The notes below the pieces were generated by a model. That model was not told the DNA's origin. It worked only from the letters and a program-made list of their open reading frames with translations, and made no database searches. From Planctomycetota bacterium (GTDB lineage: Bacteria > Planctomycetota > Planctomycetia > Pirellulales > Pirellulaceae), in the NCBI GenBank assembly GCA_014381825.1, contig JACNKX010000077.1, positions 1-64,000 of the forward strand: 64,000 bases of DNA. Reading direction: 5' to 3'. How positions within the stretch are numbered: the stretch's first letter is position 1; every line of letters starts with the position of its first letter. The translations under genes were made by a program, and so were the position numbers. Shown here one piece after another: positions 7,705-15,833 of this stretch.

Positions 7705-7974
7705 ATGCAAGTGTATCGAACGATCGTCGTGCTAATCGGGCTATTGGCCTCTACGATGGTAACAAACGCGGAAGCAAGCCATCCGTCCTACTTGATCCTT
7801 CGCGGCCCCGTCGCCCCGAACGCACACCACACAAGCCAAGGCTACTATCCCGGCTACGGATACGCCGTTGAGCCGCGAGCCTACTCGTACGGCTGGTTTG
7901 GTGCAAAGCCGGCAAAGCAATGGACGCGACACTTCGGCTACTATCGGAACTATACCGAGTGGTCGGCACGATAG
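7705..7974 (+). CDS. Small secreted protein, Tyr/Gly-rich
   Basis: 89 aa. The ATG at 7705 follows AAGGAACG. An N-terminal signal peptide is clear (MQVYRTIVVLIGLLASTMV, cleavage likely after TNAEA), and the mature part of about 65 residues is rich in Tyr, Gly and Trp (SQGYYPGYGYAVEP, SYGWFG, HFGYYRNYTEW). The pattern resembles short exported envelope proteins of planctomycetes, without a named family. The open frame extends upstream to 7600, but that part has no signal and is not needed. No cysteine after cleavage, so no disulfide or lipid anchor. Confidence 0.6.
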   Translation: MQVYRTIVVLIGLLASTMVTNAEASHPSYLILRGPVAPNAHHTSQGYYPGYGYAVEPRAYSYGWFGAKPAKQWTRHFGYYRNYTEWSAR

Positions 7975-8006
7975 TCGAGGCAACGGACGACTCGCGATGC
8001 CTGCGT

Positions 8007-9638
8007 CTACCTGCCAAAGCCGAAGAAGAAGCTGAAGTTCTGAATGTCATCACCGGGCGCGTGATGGACTGGCACAGCGAGATCCAACGCCAGCGGTGCC
8101 GGTCCCATGGCGGGAATCGAGATTCTCAATCCAACACCCGGAGCAACACGATAGTTGTTGGAATTGATCTCGATGTTCTCTTCCGTCGTTCCGTAATCAC
8201 AGAACACAACGCCCTTCAACATGTCGTCAGCTGTTAACGGGAACATGTATTCGACGCTGCCTAGGAATCGGAATTCACCACCGGTCACAATGCCAGTCGC
8301 GGCGTTTCTGGGTGAAGCACCTCGGAAATCAAAGCCTCGCATGGTCGAGAAGCCGCCTGAAAAGTAGTTCTCGAAGATAGGAGTTTGCGAACCCGAGAAA
8401 CCGGCCTTAAAGCTGTACGCCAAAGTGTGTCGGCCAGACCCGTCAGGTCGCTCACGTGCAAGGAAGTACTGACGGTAATCGATCTCTCCTCGCGGATAAT
8501 CGTAGCTTCCAAAAATCTGCTCGTAACTCATCTCTATCAGATGACCTTCGGTTGCGGCAAACGGAGTGTCTCGCGTATCGTGCGTCAAAGTCATCTTGCC
8601 GCTGTACAAGCCGTTATCTCCCACGACTTCATCAAGTTCGGGGACGATGCCCGCGACGCGAATGCCGCTGATGCCGACGTTCTCGGCTCGCACAGCGCCA
8701 CTCAACGACAAGTCATGTGTCAACCGATAACCCAACGCGATTCGTCCGCCGAGTCGCTCTTCATCCCAATCGAAATACTGGCGATTGTAGAAGAAACCAC
8801 TAAGGTTTAGGCTAAATGGCGTCGGCACCGAGCCGAGGTAAAGATACGGCTGGGTAAAGCTAACCAGATAGCGTTGAACTTGTGTGCCGGGTTGTGCTTC
8901 GAGACGAAACCCTTGACCGCCGCCACGCCACGCGGTGCCGTTGACCACGTCTTGGAAGCTCGTTGGTGGACGACGCCAATCGAAATTGCGCTCGTCGATC
9001 GTGATCTGACCGGTAACACCTAGGTCCGAGTTTACTCCCATACCGAACATGAACCGACCGGTTCGCGTCTCGTCAACGAAGACATCGAAGTCAACCGCCG
9101 GCGGCAAAGGAACTTGTGGTTGGATCAGCGGTGCCCCATTTCCAGGAGGCACGACACCCGGAAACTCTGGCGGTGGCTCTGGTAGAGGAGTTTGCACAAA
9201 CTGAGCGACCGGAGAGCTGTTGTAGCCGGCTTGCGGCTGGTAGTTCGTCGGGGATTGATAGCCGTACGCCGGACTTTGACCACGCGTGATCGGTTGACCG
9301 GAAGCTCGCATCGGTCCTCGTAAGTGATCGGAGTTTCCTGCCGTCGGTTGATTCACCGGAGCAAACCAATCGCGAGGGCTCTGGCCGCGTATGATACGTT
9401 TGGGGCGTTGATCCTCGGCAGCCGGTGACGTTGAATCTTCTGGTGGTAACCCTACATAAAACGGCATGCCAACCGAACCGTCATCGCTTTCAGGAATGCT
9501 GATCTCTGGCTCGGACGCCAGAGCCGCATTCGACGTGAGCGCAGCGCTATGCAGCGTGTTGTGTCGCGTCGGAGTCAACGTTGCACAACCTGCTGTGCAA
9601 AGCACAATGGCGATCCAACTTGCGACGGTTGCTTTCAT
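8007..9638 (-). CDS. Omp85 beta-barrel half of a split BamA-like assembly factor
   Basis: 543 aa from the ATG at 9638. The N-terminus looks like a lipoprotein signal (VLCTAGC, modified Cys18), although position -3 is Thr. Residues about 25-180 are a Pro/Gln-rich linker containing RGQSP twice (84-88, 119-123). A bacterial surface antigen (D15/Omp85) barrel follows from about 185, starting VDFDVFVDETRTGRF, with the loop-6 signature MRGFDFRG (canonical VRGF) and a C-terminal strand FSFFFGFGR. No POTRA domain is present; these lie in the protein encoded 27 bases upstream. In intact BamA, POTRAs and barrel are one chain that folds outer-membrane proteins. Here the barrel has its own export signal, which argues against sequencing error. 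Confidence 0.85.
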   Translation of the reverse strand: MKATVASWIAIVLCTAGCATLTPTRHNTLHSAALTSNAALASEPEISIPESDDGSVGMPFYVGLPPEDSTSPAAEDQRPKRIIRGQSPRDWFAPVNQPTAGNSDHLRGPMRASGQPITRGQSPAYGYQSPTNYQPQAGYNSSPVAQFVQTPLPEPPPEFPGVVPPGNGAPLIQPQVPLPPAVDFDVFVDETRTGRFMFGMGVNSDLGVTGQITIDERNFDWRRPPTSFQDVVNGTAWRGGGQGFRLEAQPGTQVQRYLVSFTQPYLYLGSVPTPFSLNLSGFFYNRQYFDWDEERLGGRIALGYRLTHDLSLSGAVRAENVGISGIRVAGIVPELDEVVGDNGLYSGKMTLTHDTRDTPFAATEGHLIEMSYEQIFGSYDYPRGEIDYRQYFLARERPDGSGRHTLAYSFKAGFSGSQTPIFENYFSGGFSTMRGFDFRGASPRNAATGIVTGGEFRFLGSVEYMFPLTADDMLKGVVFCDYGTTEENIEINSNNYRVAPGVGLRISIPAMGPAPLALDLAVPVHHAPGDDIQNFSFFFGFGR

Positions 9639-9665
9639 GAATCTCAACGAATTGCTCCTGCCAAC

Positions 9666-11150
9666 CTACCGTAAACGCCCATATCGAGAAGGTGCGATTT
9701 GAGACGGTGCTGGATCTACGTAGACGTCAATGTCAAGCTCGCGGCGATCTGGACTTTGGCCTCGAACCGTTCCAGGCCCTTGCTGCTGCGCGATGCCGCG
9801 AGTGTCGTTCAGTTCTGGAGGTCGAATGACAACACGCGGCTCCTTGCCGCTTTGCGGGTCCGTCTCGAACAGCTGAGAGGCTTTCAACCGCCGCTCGCTC
9901 GAACGAACTTCACGAATGTCGACGATATCTCCCGGTCGGATCGACAGCCGATCGAGGATGACGCTTTCTCGGGTGTGTGGAAACTCGCCCGAGATATGAA
10001 CATTGATTCGTCCGACGCGGAACTGCTCGCCTTGCGTGACGTTGTAGACCAAATCCAACTCGCCAGGATCGTCGAACGAGAATCGCGGCTCCGCCTTGAC
10101 GTCGGCAAAGATGTAACCTTGTCCGCCATACACGTCTCGCAACGTGTTGACGTCTCGATTCATCTCCCCGCGATTGAAGTATTCACCCGATTGAAGGTTT
10201 AACGAAGCCTGGAGTGCTGTCGTGTCGAAAGTCGAGTTCCCAATCACCGATACGTTTCGAACGATAAACTGAGGCCCTTCGTCGATGACAAACTTAAGCG
10301 TTAGCCACTTGTTGTTGTCGTCAAACTCCATTTCGCGGCTAATTCTGGCTTTGAAGAAACCAAAGGTTCGGTAATAGTCGGTGAGCTTCTCAACGTCCGC
10401 TTCGATCTTTGACCGCTCGACTTTGCCGCGAAGAAAGTAGTAGAAGTAACCGGGCTTCGATTGGATCTGAGTTTCCAATCGCTTGGCCGAGACAAACGTG
10501 TTTCCCACGAATTTGACTTTCGCGATGCGCTGGAGCGGTCCTTCGGCAACCGCAAATACAGCCGATCGATGTTCAGGTTTGTCGCCTTCGAGAATCCCGA
10601 TTTCCACTTTCGGGAAACCCTTCGATCGATAGTAGTCTTCGACCTTGCGCCGAGCCTCTTCAATTGCATAGAAATTCAATGAGTCGCCGACTGTGAGCCC
10701 GCACTGCTTGCCTAACGTCCGGTCGGTGATCCCGCGATTCCCGCGAAACTCGATCGTTCGGATCGTCGGTCTCTCGAACACTTCGAATGTAACGACCATA
10801 CCCGCGGCCGCTTGTTGCGTGTAAATCCGAACCTCTCGAAACAATCCCGACGATGTTAACCGGCGTTTGTCCGCTTGAAGCGTCTCGGCATCGAACTGTC
10901 GGTCTTTTCGCGTATGCAGGTACGAGAGAATCGTATCTGGCTTGACGGTTTCATTTCCCGTGATTCGCACTGCCGCGATGAGCGGTGTTTGAGGAGCCGG
11001 TAGTTGTTCTGGAGCAGCTGATAATGGTGGAGCGTATGGTTGCTGTGCTACCAGAGTGGAAATGCCGAAGATGAACGTGCAGAACGCCGCAACGACCAAC
11101 GACAGCACAACGCGCTCGACGAGCCACGAAGTCCGAGTACGACTAAGCAT
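9666..11150 (-). CDS. POTRA-domain half of a split BamA-like assembly factor
   Basis: 494 aa from ATG 11150; upstream in-frame codons to 11336 lack a signal. Residues 10-35 form a signal peptide or anchor (VVLSLVVAAFCTFIFGI, then AQQ). Five POTRA repeats follow, recognised by their start strands: IAAVRITGNETV, IRTIEFRGNRGI, IAKVKFVGNTFV, VRNVSVIGNSTF and VGRINVHISGEF. The protein then ends with a linker containing RGQSP (463-467) and ELDIDVYVDPAP, which matches VDFDVFVDET just before the barrel in the next gene, and stops without any barrel strand. It should lie in the periplasm and work with the barrel protein. The linker similarity suggests the two halves arose from one BamA by partial duplication or fission. 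Confidence 0.86.
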   Translation of the reverse strand: MLSRTRTSWLVERVVLSLVVAAFCTFIFGISTLVAQQPYAPPLSAAPEQLPAPQTPLIAAVRITGNETVKPDTILSYLHTRKDRQFDAETLQADKRRLTSSGLFREVRIYTQQAAAGMVVTFEVFERPTIRTIEFRGNRGITDRTLGKQCGLTVGDSLNFYAIEEARRKVEDYYRSKGFPKVEIGILEGDKPEHRSAVFAVAEGPLQRIAKVKFVGNTFVSAKRLETQIQSKPGYFYYFLRGKVERSKIEADVEKLTDYYRTFGFFKARISREMEFDDNNKWLTLKFVIDEGPQFIVRNVSVIGNSTFDTTALQASLNLQSGEYFNRGEMNRDVNTLRDVYGGQGYIFADVKAEPRFSFDDPGELDLVYNVTQGEQFRVGRINVHISGEFPHTRESVILDRLSIRPGDIVDIREVRSSERRLKASQLFETDPQSGKEPRVVIRPPELNDTRGIAQQQGPGTVRGQSPDRRELDIDVYVDPAPSQIAPSRYGRLR

Positions 11151-11556
11151 TCGCTTAGATCCGATCGTTCTAGATGAGATGAAAGACAAGTTGCGCCCGA
11201 TGCAGTTTCGATCGTCCCCGCACGAGCTTGGAAAAGGGCTGGCGCGGCGCGTAACCTGACCAGCGGGCGGTAGAAATACAAGAAGTCGCGAGCGGCGACA
11301 AGGCGAATTCGACGTACCGACGACGTTTGCATGCACTGTAGATCTCCCTATCTAAGCGTGAGCAATGGCGGTCTTTGTTGCCCATATCTTGAAGAGAACA
11401 TGGACGCCCCAACCCCGATTCGATCTGTACGGGTGGTGCCTTAAAAGGTTCATTTTGTCGAGACGCTTTCCTCATGGCACCTAGGCGGCTGATGCCTCTC
11501 GACTAGACTCTTACATACCCTCCGCTTCTCGACTCTGCACCGCTAGCACTCAACTT
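11151..11556. other. 406-base divergent intergenic region (POTRA protein / ABC exporter)
   Basis: No gene supported: the open frames here lack a ribosome-binding site, signal or domain. Both divergent promoters must be in it, but I see no confident -35/-10 pair, palindrome or repeat. Confidence 0.4.
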
Positions 11557-13488
11557 ATGGCCCGTCCGACAAGCCGACAGCGATTCTCAGAATATCGCGA
11601 GCGAGTCAATTCAAAAGGGGATCGTCTGAGTCACGGACGTGAACGAGACACAGCGAAACAACGATCTCGATCGTTCGTCGAGTTGTTCCGCGAGTTGCTC
11701 AGCCTGCTCCGCGGTCATCGGCGTTCGATGGTAGTTGCCCTGACGACGCTTACGATCGCAACACTCATCAAGTTGATTCCGCCAGTCTCCATCAAACTGG
11801 CGATCGACTATGTCCTCCCAGATAAACCGCTGCCCGTTGAGTGGTCTGAGCAATACAACTTGCCAACCGATCGCGTCCAACTGCTCTTTCTGATCGGCGG
11901 ACTGGTAATCGCAACCTCGCTCGTTGCTTCGATCATTCACCTCTGGGGACGCTGGAACGCCACGAAGACGGTGAATCATGTTCAAGTCAAATTGCGAAAG
12001 CAAGCGTTTGAGCATGGCATGCACTTGCCGCTTCATCGCGTGTACGAGTTGAAATCAGGTGGTGCGGCGAGCGTGCTGCGAGAAGACGCCGGTGGAGCTG
12101 GCGAGTTGATCTTCAGCTTGATCTACAACCCTTGGCGGGCGGTTGTTCAATTCATCGGCAGTCTCACTATTCTAACGTACGTCGATTGGCGAATGATGAC
12201 GGGCGGCTTGCTCGCATTGCCGATCGTCTACTTCACGCATCGCACCTGGATTCGCCGCATTCGACCACTGTGGCGCGATGTTCGGTCGCAACGCCAGGAG
12301 ATTGACGGCTATACAACAGAGGCCTTTGGCGGCATGCGAATCGTGCGCGCATTCTCACGAGAGCGAACGGAAGCCGGGCGATTCGTGCATGGCAACGACT
12401 TGCTGGTTCGCAAACAATTATTTGCTTGGTGGTGGACTCGCACAGTTGACTTTGTCTGGGACACAATCATTCCGCTCTCTTCGACGCTGCTGTTGATGTA
12501 CGGCGGTTATCGAATCCTGGAACGCACGATGACGTTGGGCGATCTCACGATGTTCCTGATCTTTCTCGCCATGCTTTTAGAGCCACTCGCCGCGTTGGTC
12601 AGTAGCGCCGCGTCGTTTCAGAATAACTTGGCTGGCTTCGAGCGGATTTTAGATATGCTTGATGAACCGACCGAAATGCAAGCGTCCGCGGATGCGATCA
12701 GTCTTGTTCCTGACAATGTCGCCGGCGGGCTGAGCTTCCGAGATGTTAGCTTTCATTACCCAAACACAGAACGGCTCGTGCTGTCTGGCATGAACCTCGA
12801 CGTTCGCGGCGGAGAAACGATCGCCCTCGTGGGCCGAAGCGGTACGGGTAAGACAACTTTCTGTAACTTGGTGGCTAGATTCTACGACCCAACGTCCGGA
12901 CAGATCCAACTTGATGGCCGAGACCTCCGTGATATTCGAGTCGATAGCTACCGGCGCTTATTCGGAATTGTCGAGCAGGACATCTTTCTCTTCGATGGAA
13001 CGATCGCGGACAACATCGCCTATGGACGGCGAGGTGCCTCTCACGCAGATGTCGGCGCTGCAGCTCAAGCGGCAAATGCACACGAGTTCATTGCTCAACT
13101 TGAAGATGGCTACGAAACGATCATCGGTGAGCGTGGTGTCAAGTTAAGCGGAGGTCAGCGCCAACGCCTTGCGATCGCTCGAGCGTTGTTAGCTGACCCG
13201 AAAGTCTTGATCCTCGACGAGGCAACCTCGCACTTGGACAGTGAAAGCGAGCGATTGATTCAAAATAGCCTTGAGCACTTGATGAAGGGCCGCACTTGCT
13301 TCATGATCGCACATCGAATGAGTACCGTCGCGTTAGCGGATCGCATCGTCGTACTTGCCGAGGGCCATATCACCGAGGTCGGGACTCGTAACGAATTAAT
13401 GGCCGCGGATGGCGAGTTTCGTCGCATGGTAGAAATGCAACTGGATGTTGGACTAACAAACGAGAATATTAGAGAGGCACGGCCATGA
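11557..13488 (+). CDS. ABC exporter, fused permease-ATPase (MsbA/lipid A type)
   Basis: 643 aa. After a basic cytoplasmic N-terminus of about 50 residues come six transmembrane helices (first at VVALTTLTIATLIKLI), with the coupling segment YTTEAFGGMRIVRAFSRE. The nucleotide-binding domain (from about 390) has Walker A GRSGTGKTT, Q-loop IVEQDIFLFDGTIADNIAYG, signature LSGGQRQRLAIARALL, Walker B VLILDEATSHLD and the switch histidine in MIAHRMSTV. This is the homodimeric half-transporter layout of MsbA and multidrug/lipid flippases. Oddity: Walker A has SGT rather than SGA/SGS, tolerated. It overlaps the SDR gene by 4 bases (ATGA), so the two are translationally coupled. Exported substrate unknown. 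Confidence 0.92.
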   Translation: MARPTSRQRFSEYRERVNSKGDRLSHGRERDTAKQRSRSFVELFRELLSLLRGHRRSMVVALTTLTIATLIKLIPPVSIKLAIDYVLPDKPLPVEWSEQYNLPTDRVQLLFLIGGLVIATSLVASIIHLWGRWNATKTVNHVQVKLRKQAFEHGMHLPLHRVYELKSGGAASVLREDAGGAGELIFSLIYNPWRAVVQFIGSLTILTYVDWRMMTGGLLALPIVYFTHRTWIRRIRPLWRDVRSQRQEIDGYTTEAFGGMRIVRAFSRERTEAGRFVHGNDLLVRKQLFAWWWTRTVDFVWDTIIPLSSTLLLMYGGYRILERTMTLGDLTMFLIFLAMLLEPLAALVSSAASFQNNLAGFERILDMLDEPTEMQASADAISLVPDNVAGGLSFRDVSFHYPNTERLVLSGMNLDVRGGETIALVGRSGTGKTTFCNLVARFYDPTSGQIQLDGRDLRDIRVDSYRRLFGIVEQDIFLFDGTIADNIAYGRRGASHADVGAAAQAANAHEFIAQLEDGYETIIGERGVKLSGGQRQRLAIARALLADPKVLILDEATSHLDSESERLIQNSLEHLMKGRTCFMIAHRMSTVALADRIVVLAEGHITEVGTRNELMAADGEFRRMVEMQLDVGLTNENIREARP

Positions 13489-14231
13489 ACGAATCAAAGA
13501 GCAAATTGGCTTTAGTCACCGGTGGCGGGACCGGCGTTGGCCGAGCGACGACGTTGCAGCTTGCCAAACGAGGCTTCGACGTCGCAATCAATTACTCTCG
13601 ATCTAAAGACGACGCCGAGCAGACGGTGCAAAAAGTACAAGAGCTCGGACAAAAGGCCGTTGCCATTCAATGCGATGTGGCCAACGACGAGCAAGCTGTT
13701 TCGATGATTGGCGCACTGAAAGGTGAATTCGGTCGGCTAGACGTCGTGGTAAACAATGCCGGCATGACTTACTTTGTCCAACACGACGATCTCGATGCCA
13801 TGAGTGAAGGCAAATGGGATCGCATTTTGGCTGTCAACTTGAAGGGGGCCTTCTTCGTCAGTCGCGCCGCGATTCCGTTGATTAATGAGAGTGGAGGAGG
13901 CGCGATTGTAAACGTCGCGTCGGTCGCCGGTGTCGCGGGTGCAGGCAGCTCGATCGCCTACGCGGCGTCAAAGGGCGGCATGATCACCATGACGAAATCG
14001 CTCGCCAAAGCTTTCGCGCCGAAGATTCGCGTAAACGCCGTCTGCCCGGGCGTGATCATCTCACGCTGGCTCGGAGATCATCAAGACATGGTCGACAAAG
14101 CGATCGAAATCACTCCGCTAGAACGAGCATCGACACCAGACGATATCGCAGATGTCATCACCTTTCTAGCCTGTGACACCAGCATGATGACTGGTCAAGC
14201 GCTTGTGGTCGATGGCGGGCGGACGATGTAG
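13485..14231 (+). CDS. Short-chain dehydrogenase/reductase (FabG-like)
   Basis: 248 aa, classical SDR. Cofactor motif TGGGTGVG (12-19), NNAG at 90-93, and the catalytic Ser146, Tyr159 and Lys163 (YAASKGG). The Arg in NYSRSKDD after strand 2 favours NADPH. The C-terminus ends GQALVVDGGRTM as in FabG-type reductases. The start codon overlaps the stop of the ABC exporter gene, so they are probably one transcript; a biosynthetic link between the exported molecule and this reductase is possible but not shown. Reaction otherwise unknown. A long inverted repeat starts at its stop codon. Confidence 0.9.
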   Translation: MNESKSKLALVTGGGTGVGRATTLQLAKRGFDVAINYSRSKDDAEQTVQKVQELGQKAVAIQCDVANDEQAVSMIGALKGEFGRLDVVVNNAGMTYFVQHDDLDAMSEGKWDRILAVNLKGAFFVSRAAIPLINESGGGAIVNVASVAGVAGAGSSIAYAASKGGMITMTKSLAKAFAPKIRVNAVCPGVIISRWLGDHQDMVDKAIEITPLERASTPDDIADVITFLACDTSMMTGQALVVDGGRTM

Positions 14232-14367
14232 AGAGTAGCCATCACGCTCCGAGTGATAAGCCCTCTTCGAGCGAATTGTCAATCGCATATGATGCCCGTC
14301 AACTCCAACGCATGGCAACGACAACGCATGGCCAGGGGCTCATCACTCGGAGCGTGATGGCTACTCT
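14232..14367. repeat. Long inverted repeat between convergent genes
   Basis: Perfect 26-base arms, 14232-14257 and 14342-14367 (core CCATCACGCTCCGAGTGAT and its complement), flank an 84-base spacer. The left arm begins at the base after the SDR stop; the right arm covers the purN stop codon. Nothing coding in the spacer is supported. Confidence 0.85.
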
Positions 14368-14984
14368 TGGCAGGTCACGCGCCGATCCACAACTTTCAAT
14401 CGGCCTTCCGCATACAGCCGAATCGCATCCGGATATGCTTCGCATTCCTGCTCGAAGACGCGTTGCTGTAGCGACTCCGCCGTGTCGTTATCGCGCACTT
14501 CGACAACACGTTGCAGGATGATCGGACCGTGGTCGTACTCGTTGTCGACAAAGTGAACAGTACACCCGCTGATCTTCGCGCCGTAACTCAGCACAGATTG
14601 ATGAACGTGCAAACCATAGAACCCTTTGCCGCAAAAGGCTGGTATCAATCCCGGATGGATGTTTACAACACGATTCTCGAAATCCGTCGGAATCGGCACG
14701 AACTTTAGAAATCCGCCCATCACAACCAGCTCAATGCCGCTCTCTCGCATTGCGGCAAAGATCGCGTCGCCGAATGCCTCGGTCGACTCGTAGTCACGTT
14801 CTCGCACAACGGTTGTCCGAATCCCGGCATCTTGCGCGTAGGTCAACCCTTTGGATTTCGCGCTGCTGGCTACCACCAACTTAATGTCGACCGGTAAATC
14901 ACCAGCATCGATCTTAGTCAACAAGTTCTTCAGTGTTGTTCCACCGCCGGAGATGAGGACGGCAACGGGGAGAGGCAAATTCAT
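14361..14984 (-). CDS. purN: Phosphoribosylglycinamide formyltransferase
   Basis: 207 aa. Formyltransferase fold with VLISGGGTTLKNLL at the N-terminus and catalytic N108 and H110 in NIHPGLIPAF plus D151 in NEYDHGPI, the N-H-D triad of the family. PurN transfers a formyl group from 10-formyl-tetrahydrofolate to GAR in purine synthesis. The 10-residue stretch FCGKGFYGLH is the substrate loop. The ATG at 14984 directly follows the TAG of the upstream gene with no gap, so translation is probably coupled. The stop codon is inside an inverted-repeat arm. Firm call. Confidence 0.93.
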   Translation of the reverse strand: MNLPLPVAVLISGGGTTLKNLLTKIDAGDLPVDIKLVVASSAKSKGLTYAQDAGIRTTVVRERDYESTEAFGDAIFAAMRESGIELVVMGGFLKFVPIPTDFENRVVNIHPGLIPAFCGKGFYGLHVHQSVLSYGAKISGCTVHFVDNEYDHGPIILQRVVEVRDNDTAESLQQRVFEQECEAYPDAIRLYAEGRLKVVDRRVTCQE

Positions 14985-15503
14985 CTAAACGGCTTCTCCT
15001 GGCATCGTCTCGTCAGGGAACGCTTCTTTCCACACTTGTTTTAGCTCAGCGCCAACGTTCACTTTCGTAGACTCAGACTTAAGTGCCGAGAAGTCTAGCG
15101 TGTTACGATTGGCACGCAACAAAGCCGCAGCGTCCGCGAGATCAATAATTCGACCAGCAACTAGTTTGAACACGATCAAGTCTTCGCAGGCCAAGACAAA
15201 GGCGTTGGTCTCCCAATCGGGAAACGCCGTAGTTACCCGGCGCGCCAACGCCTCTTGTTGGAAGGGCTGCTCAGCAAAAAGAAAGTCAACTTGAATGTCA
15301 AAGTCGGTTTCGCCAGGCTGATAGAGGAATTGCGCAAATCGTTGGTTACCGACGGTGATTGTCGGTGGGTATCGCTTCGGTCGCAGGCCGGCGTCTTGAA
15401 ACGCTACCAACATCGCATCGATGTTGCGGTCCCATAAAATTCCTTCTCTATTAAGCAGTTCCGAGACATGCCGCAGCGTGCTTAACAACAATCTAGCAAC
15501 CAT
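14985..15503 (-). CDS. Nucleotidyltransferase-like protein lacking the catalytic core
   Basis: 172 aa from ATG 15503 (a TTG lies four codons earlier). The beginning LLLSTLRHVSELLNREGI and the later part TDFDIQVDFLFAEQPFQQEALARR, ACEDLIVFKLVAGRIIDLADAAALL match the flanks of MNT/AbiEii-like nucleotidyltransferases. Where the family has the GG-x-A/S...D-x-D active-site motif, directly after REGI, this protein runs straight into WDRNIDAMLVAFQDAGL. So the catalytic segment of about 25 residues seems to be deleted, although the frame is intact. It overlaps the 84-aa gene upstream by 11 bases and abuts purN downstream. It may be a decaying enzyme or a binding protein; function unknown. Confidence 0.6.
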   Translation of the reverse strand: MVARLLLSTLRHVSELLNREGILWDRNIDAMLVAFQDAGLRPKRYPPTITVGNQRFAQFLYQPGETDFDIQVDFLFAEQPFQQEALARRVTTAFPDWETNAFVLACEDLIVFKLVAGRIIDLADAAALLRANRNTLDFSALKSESTKVNVGAELKQVWKEAFPDETMPGEAV

Positions 15504-15747
15504 GAGCCTCCCCAAACCGCCTTGCCATCCTTAGCAGTTTCTGGTCTTGTTCTTCCATAAATCGAGCGTAGGACTCGCGTGCGGCGGACAACGGATCTTG
15601 CTCGGCCTCGGGGCGAAGCTTCAGACCGGCCAGAAACAATTCGTCACCGAACTCCATGAGATCGATCCACGCCTCAATGCGCTGCTCCGACGTTAGATTT
15701 GGGTGCAACGGCGGACCAATGTCGGGATGTGGCAAAAGCTGACCCAT
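15493..15747 (-). CDS. Small hypothetical protein paired with the nucleotidyltransferase-like gene
   Basis: 84 aa, no family recognised. Predicted mostly helical, acidic in the middle (LTSEQRIEAWIDLMEFGDELF, KLRPEAEQDPLSAARESYARF) and ending QKLLRMARRFGEAHGC. No signal or membrane segment. The overlap of 11 bases with the next gene suggests a translationally coupled pair; small protein plus nucleotidyltransferase pairs are often mobile toxin-antitoxin-like units, but nothing here shows that activity. Confidence 0.6.
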   Translation of the reverse strand: MGQLLPHPDIGPPLHPNLTSEQRIEAWIDLMEFGDELFLAGLKLRPEAEQDPLSAARESYARFMEEQDQKLLRMARRFGEAHGC

Positions 15748-15833
15748 GACTTAGCTCGCAGTGGACGGATGTTTCAGAATCGGGGAGGTGCAATCTCTGG
15801 TCGATTCTAGGTTACGCCATTCGGAATGCACAC

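Noticed and set aside
14985-15747. Active AbiE-type toxin-antitoxin system
   Set aside because: The nucleotidyltransferase motif needed for the toxin is missing and the small partner does not resemble an AbiEi antitoxin.
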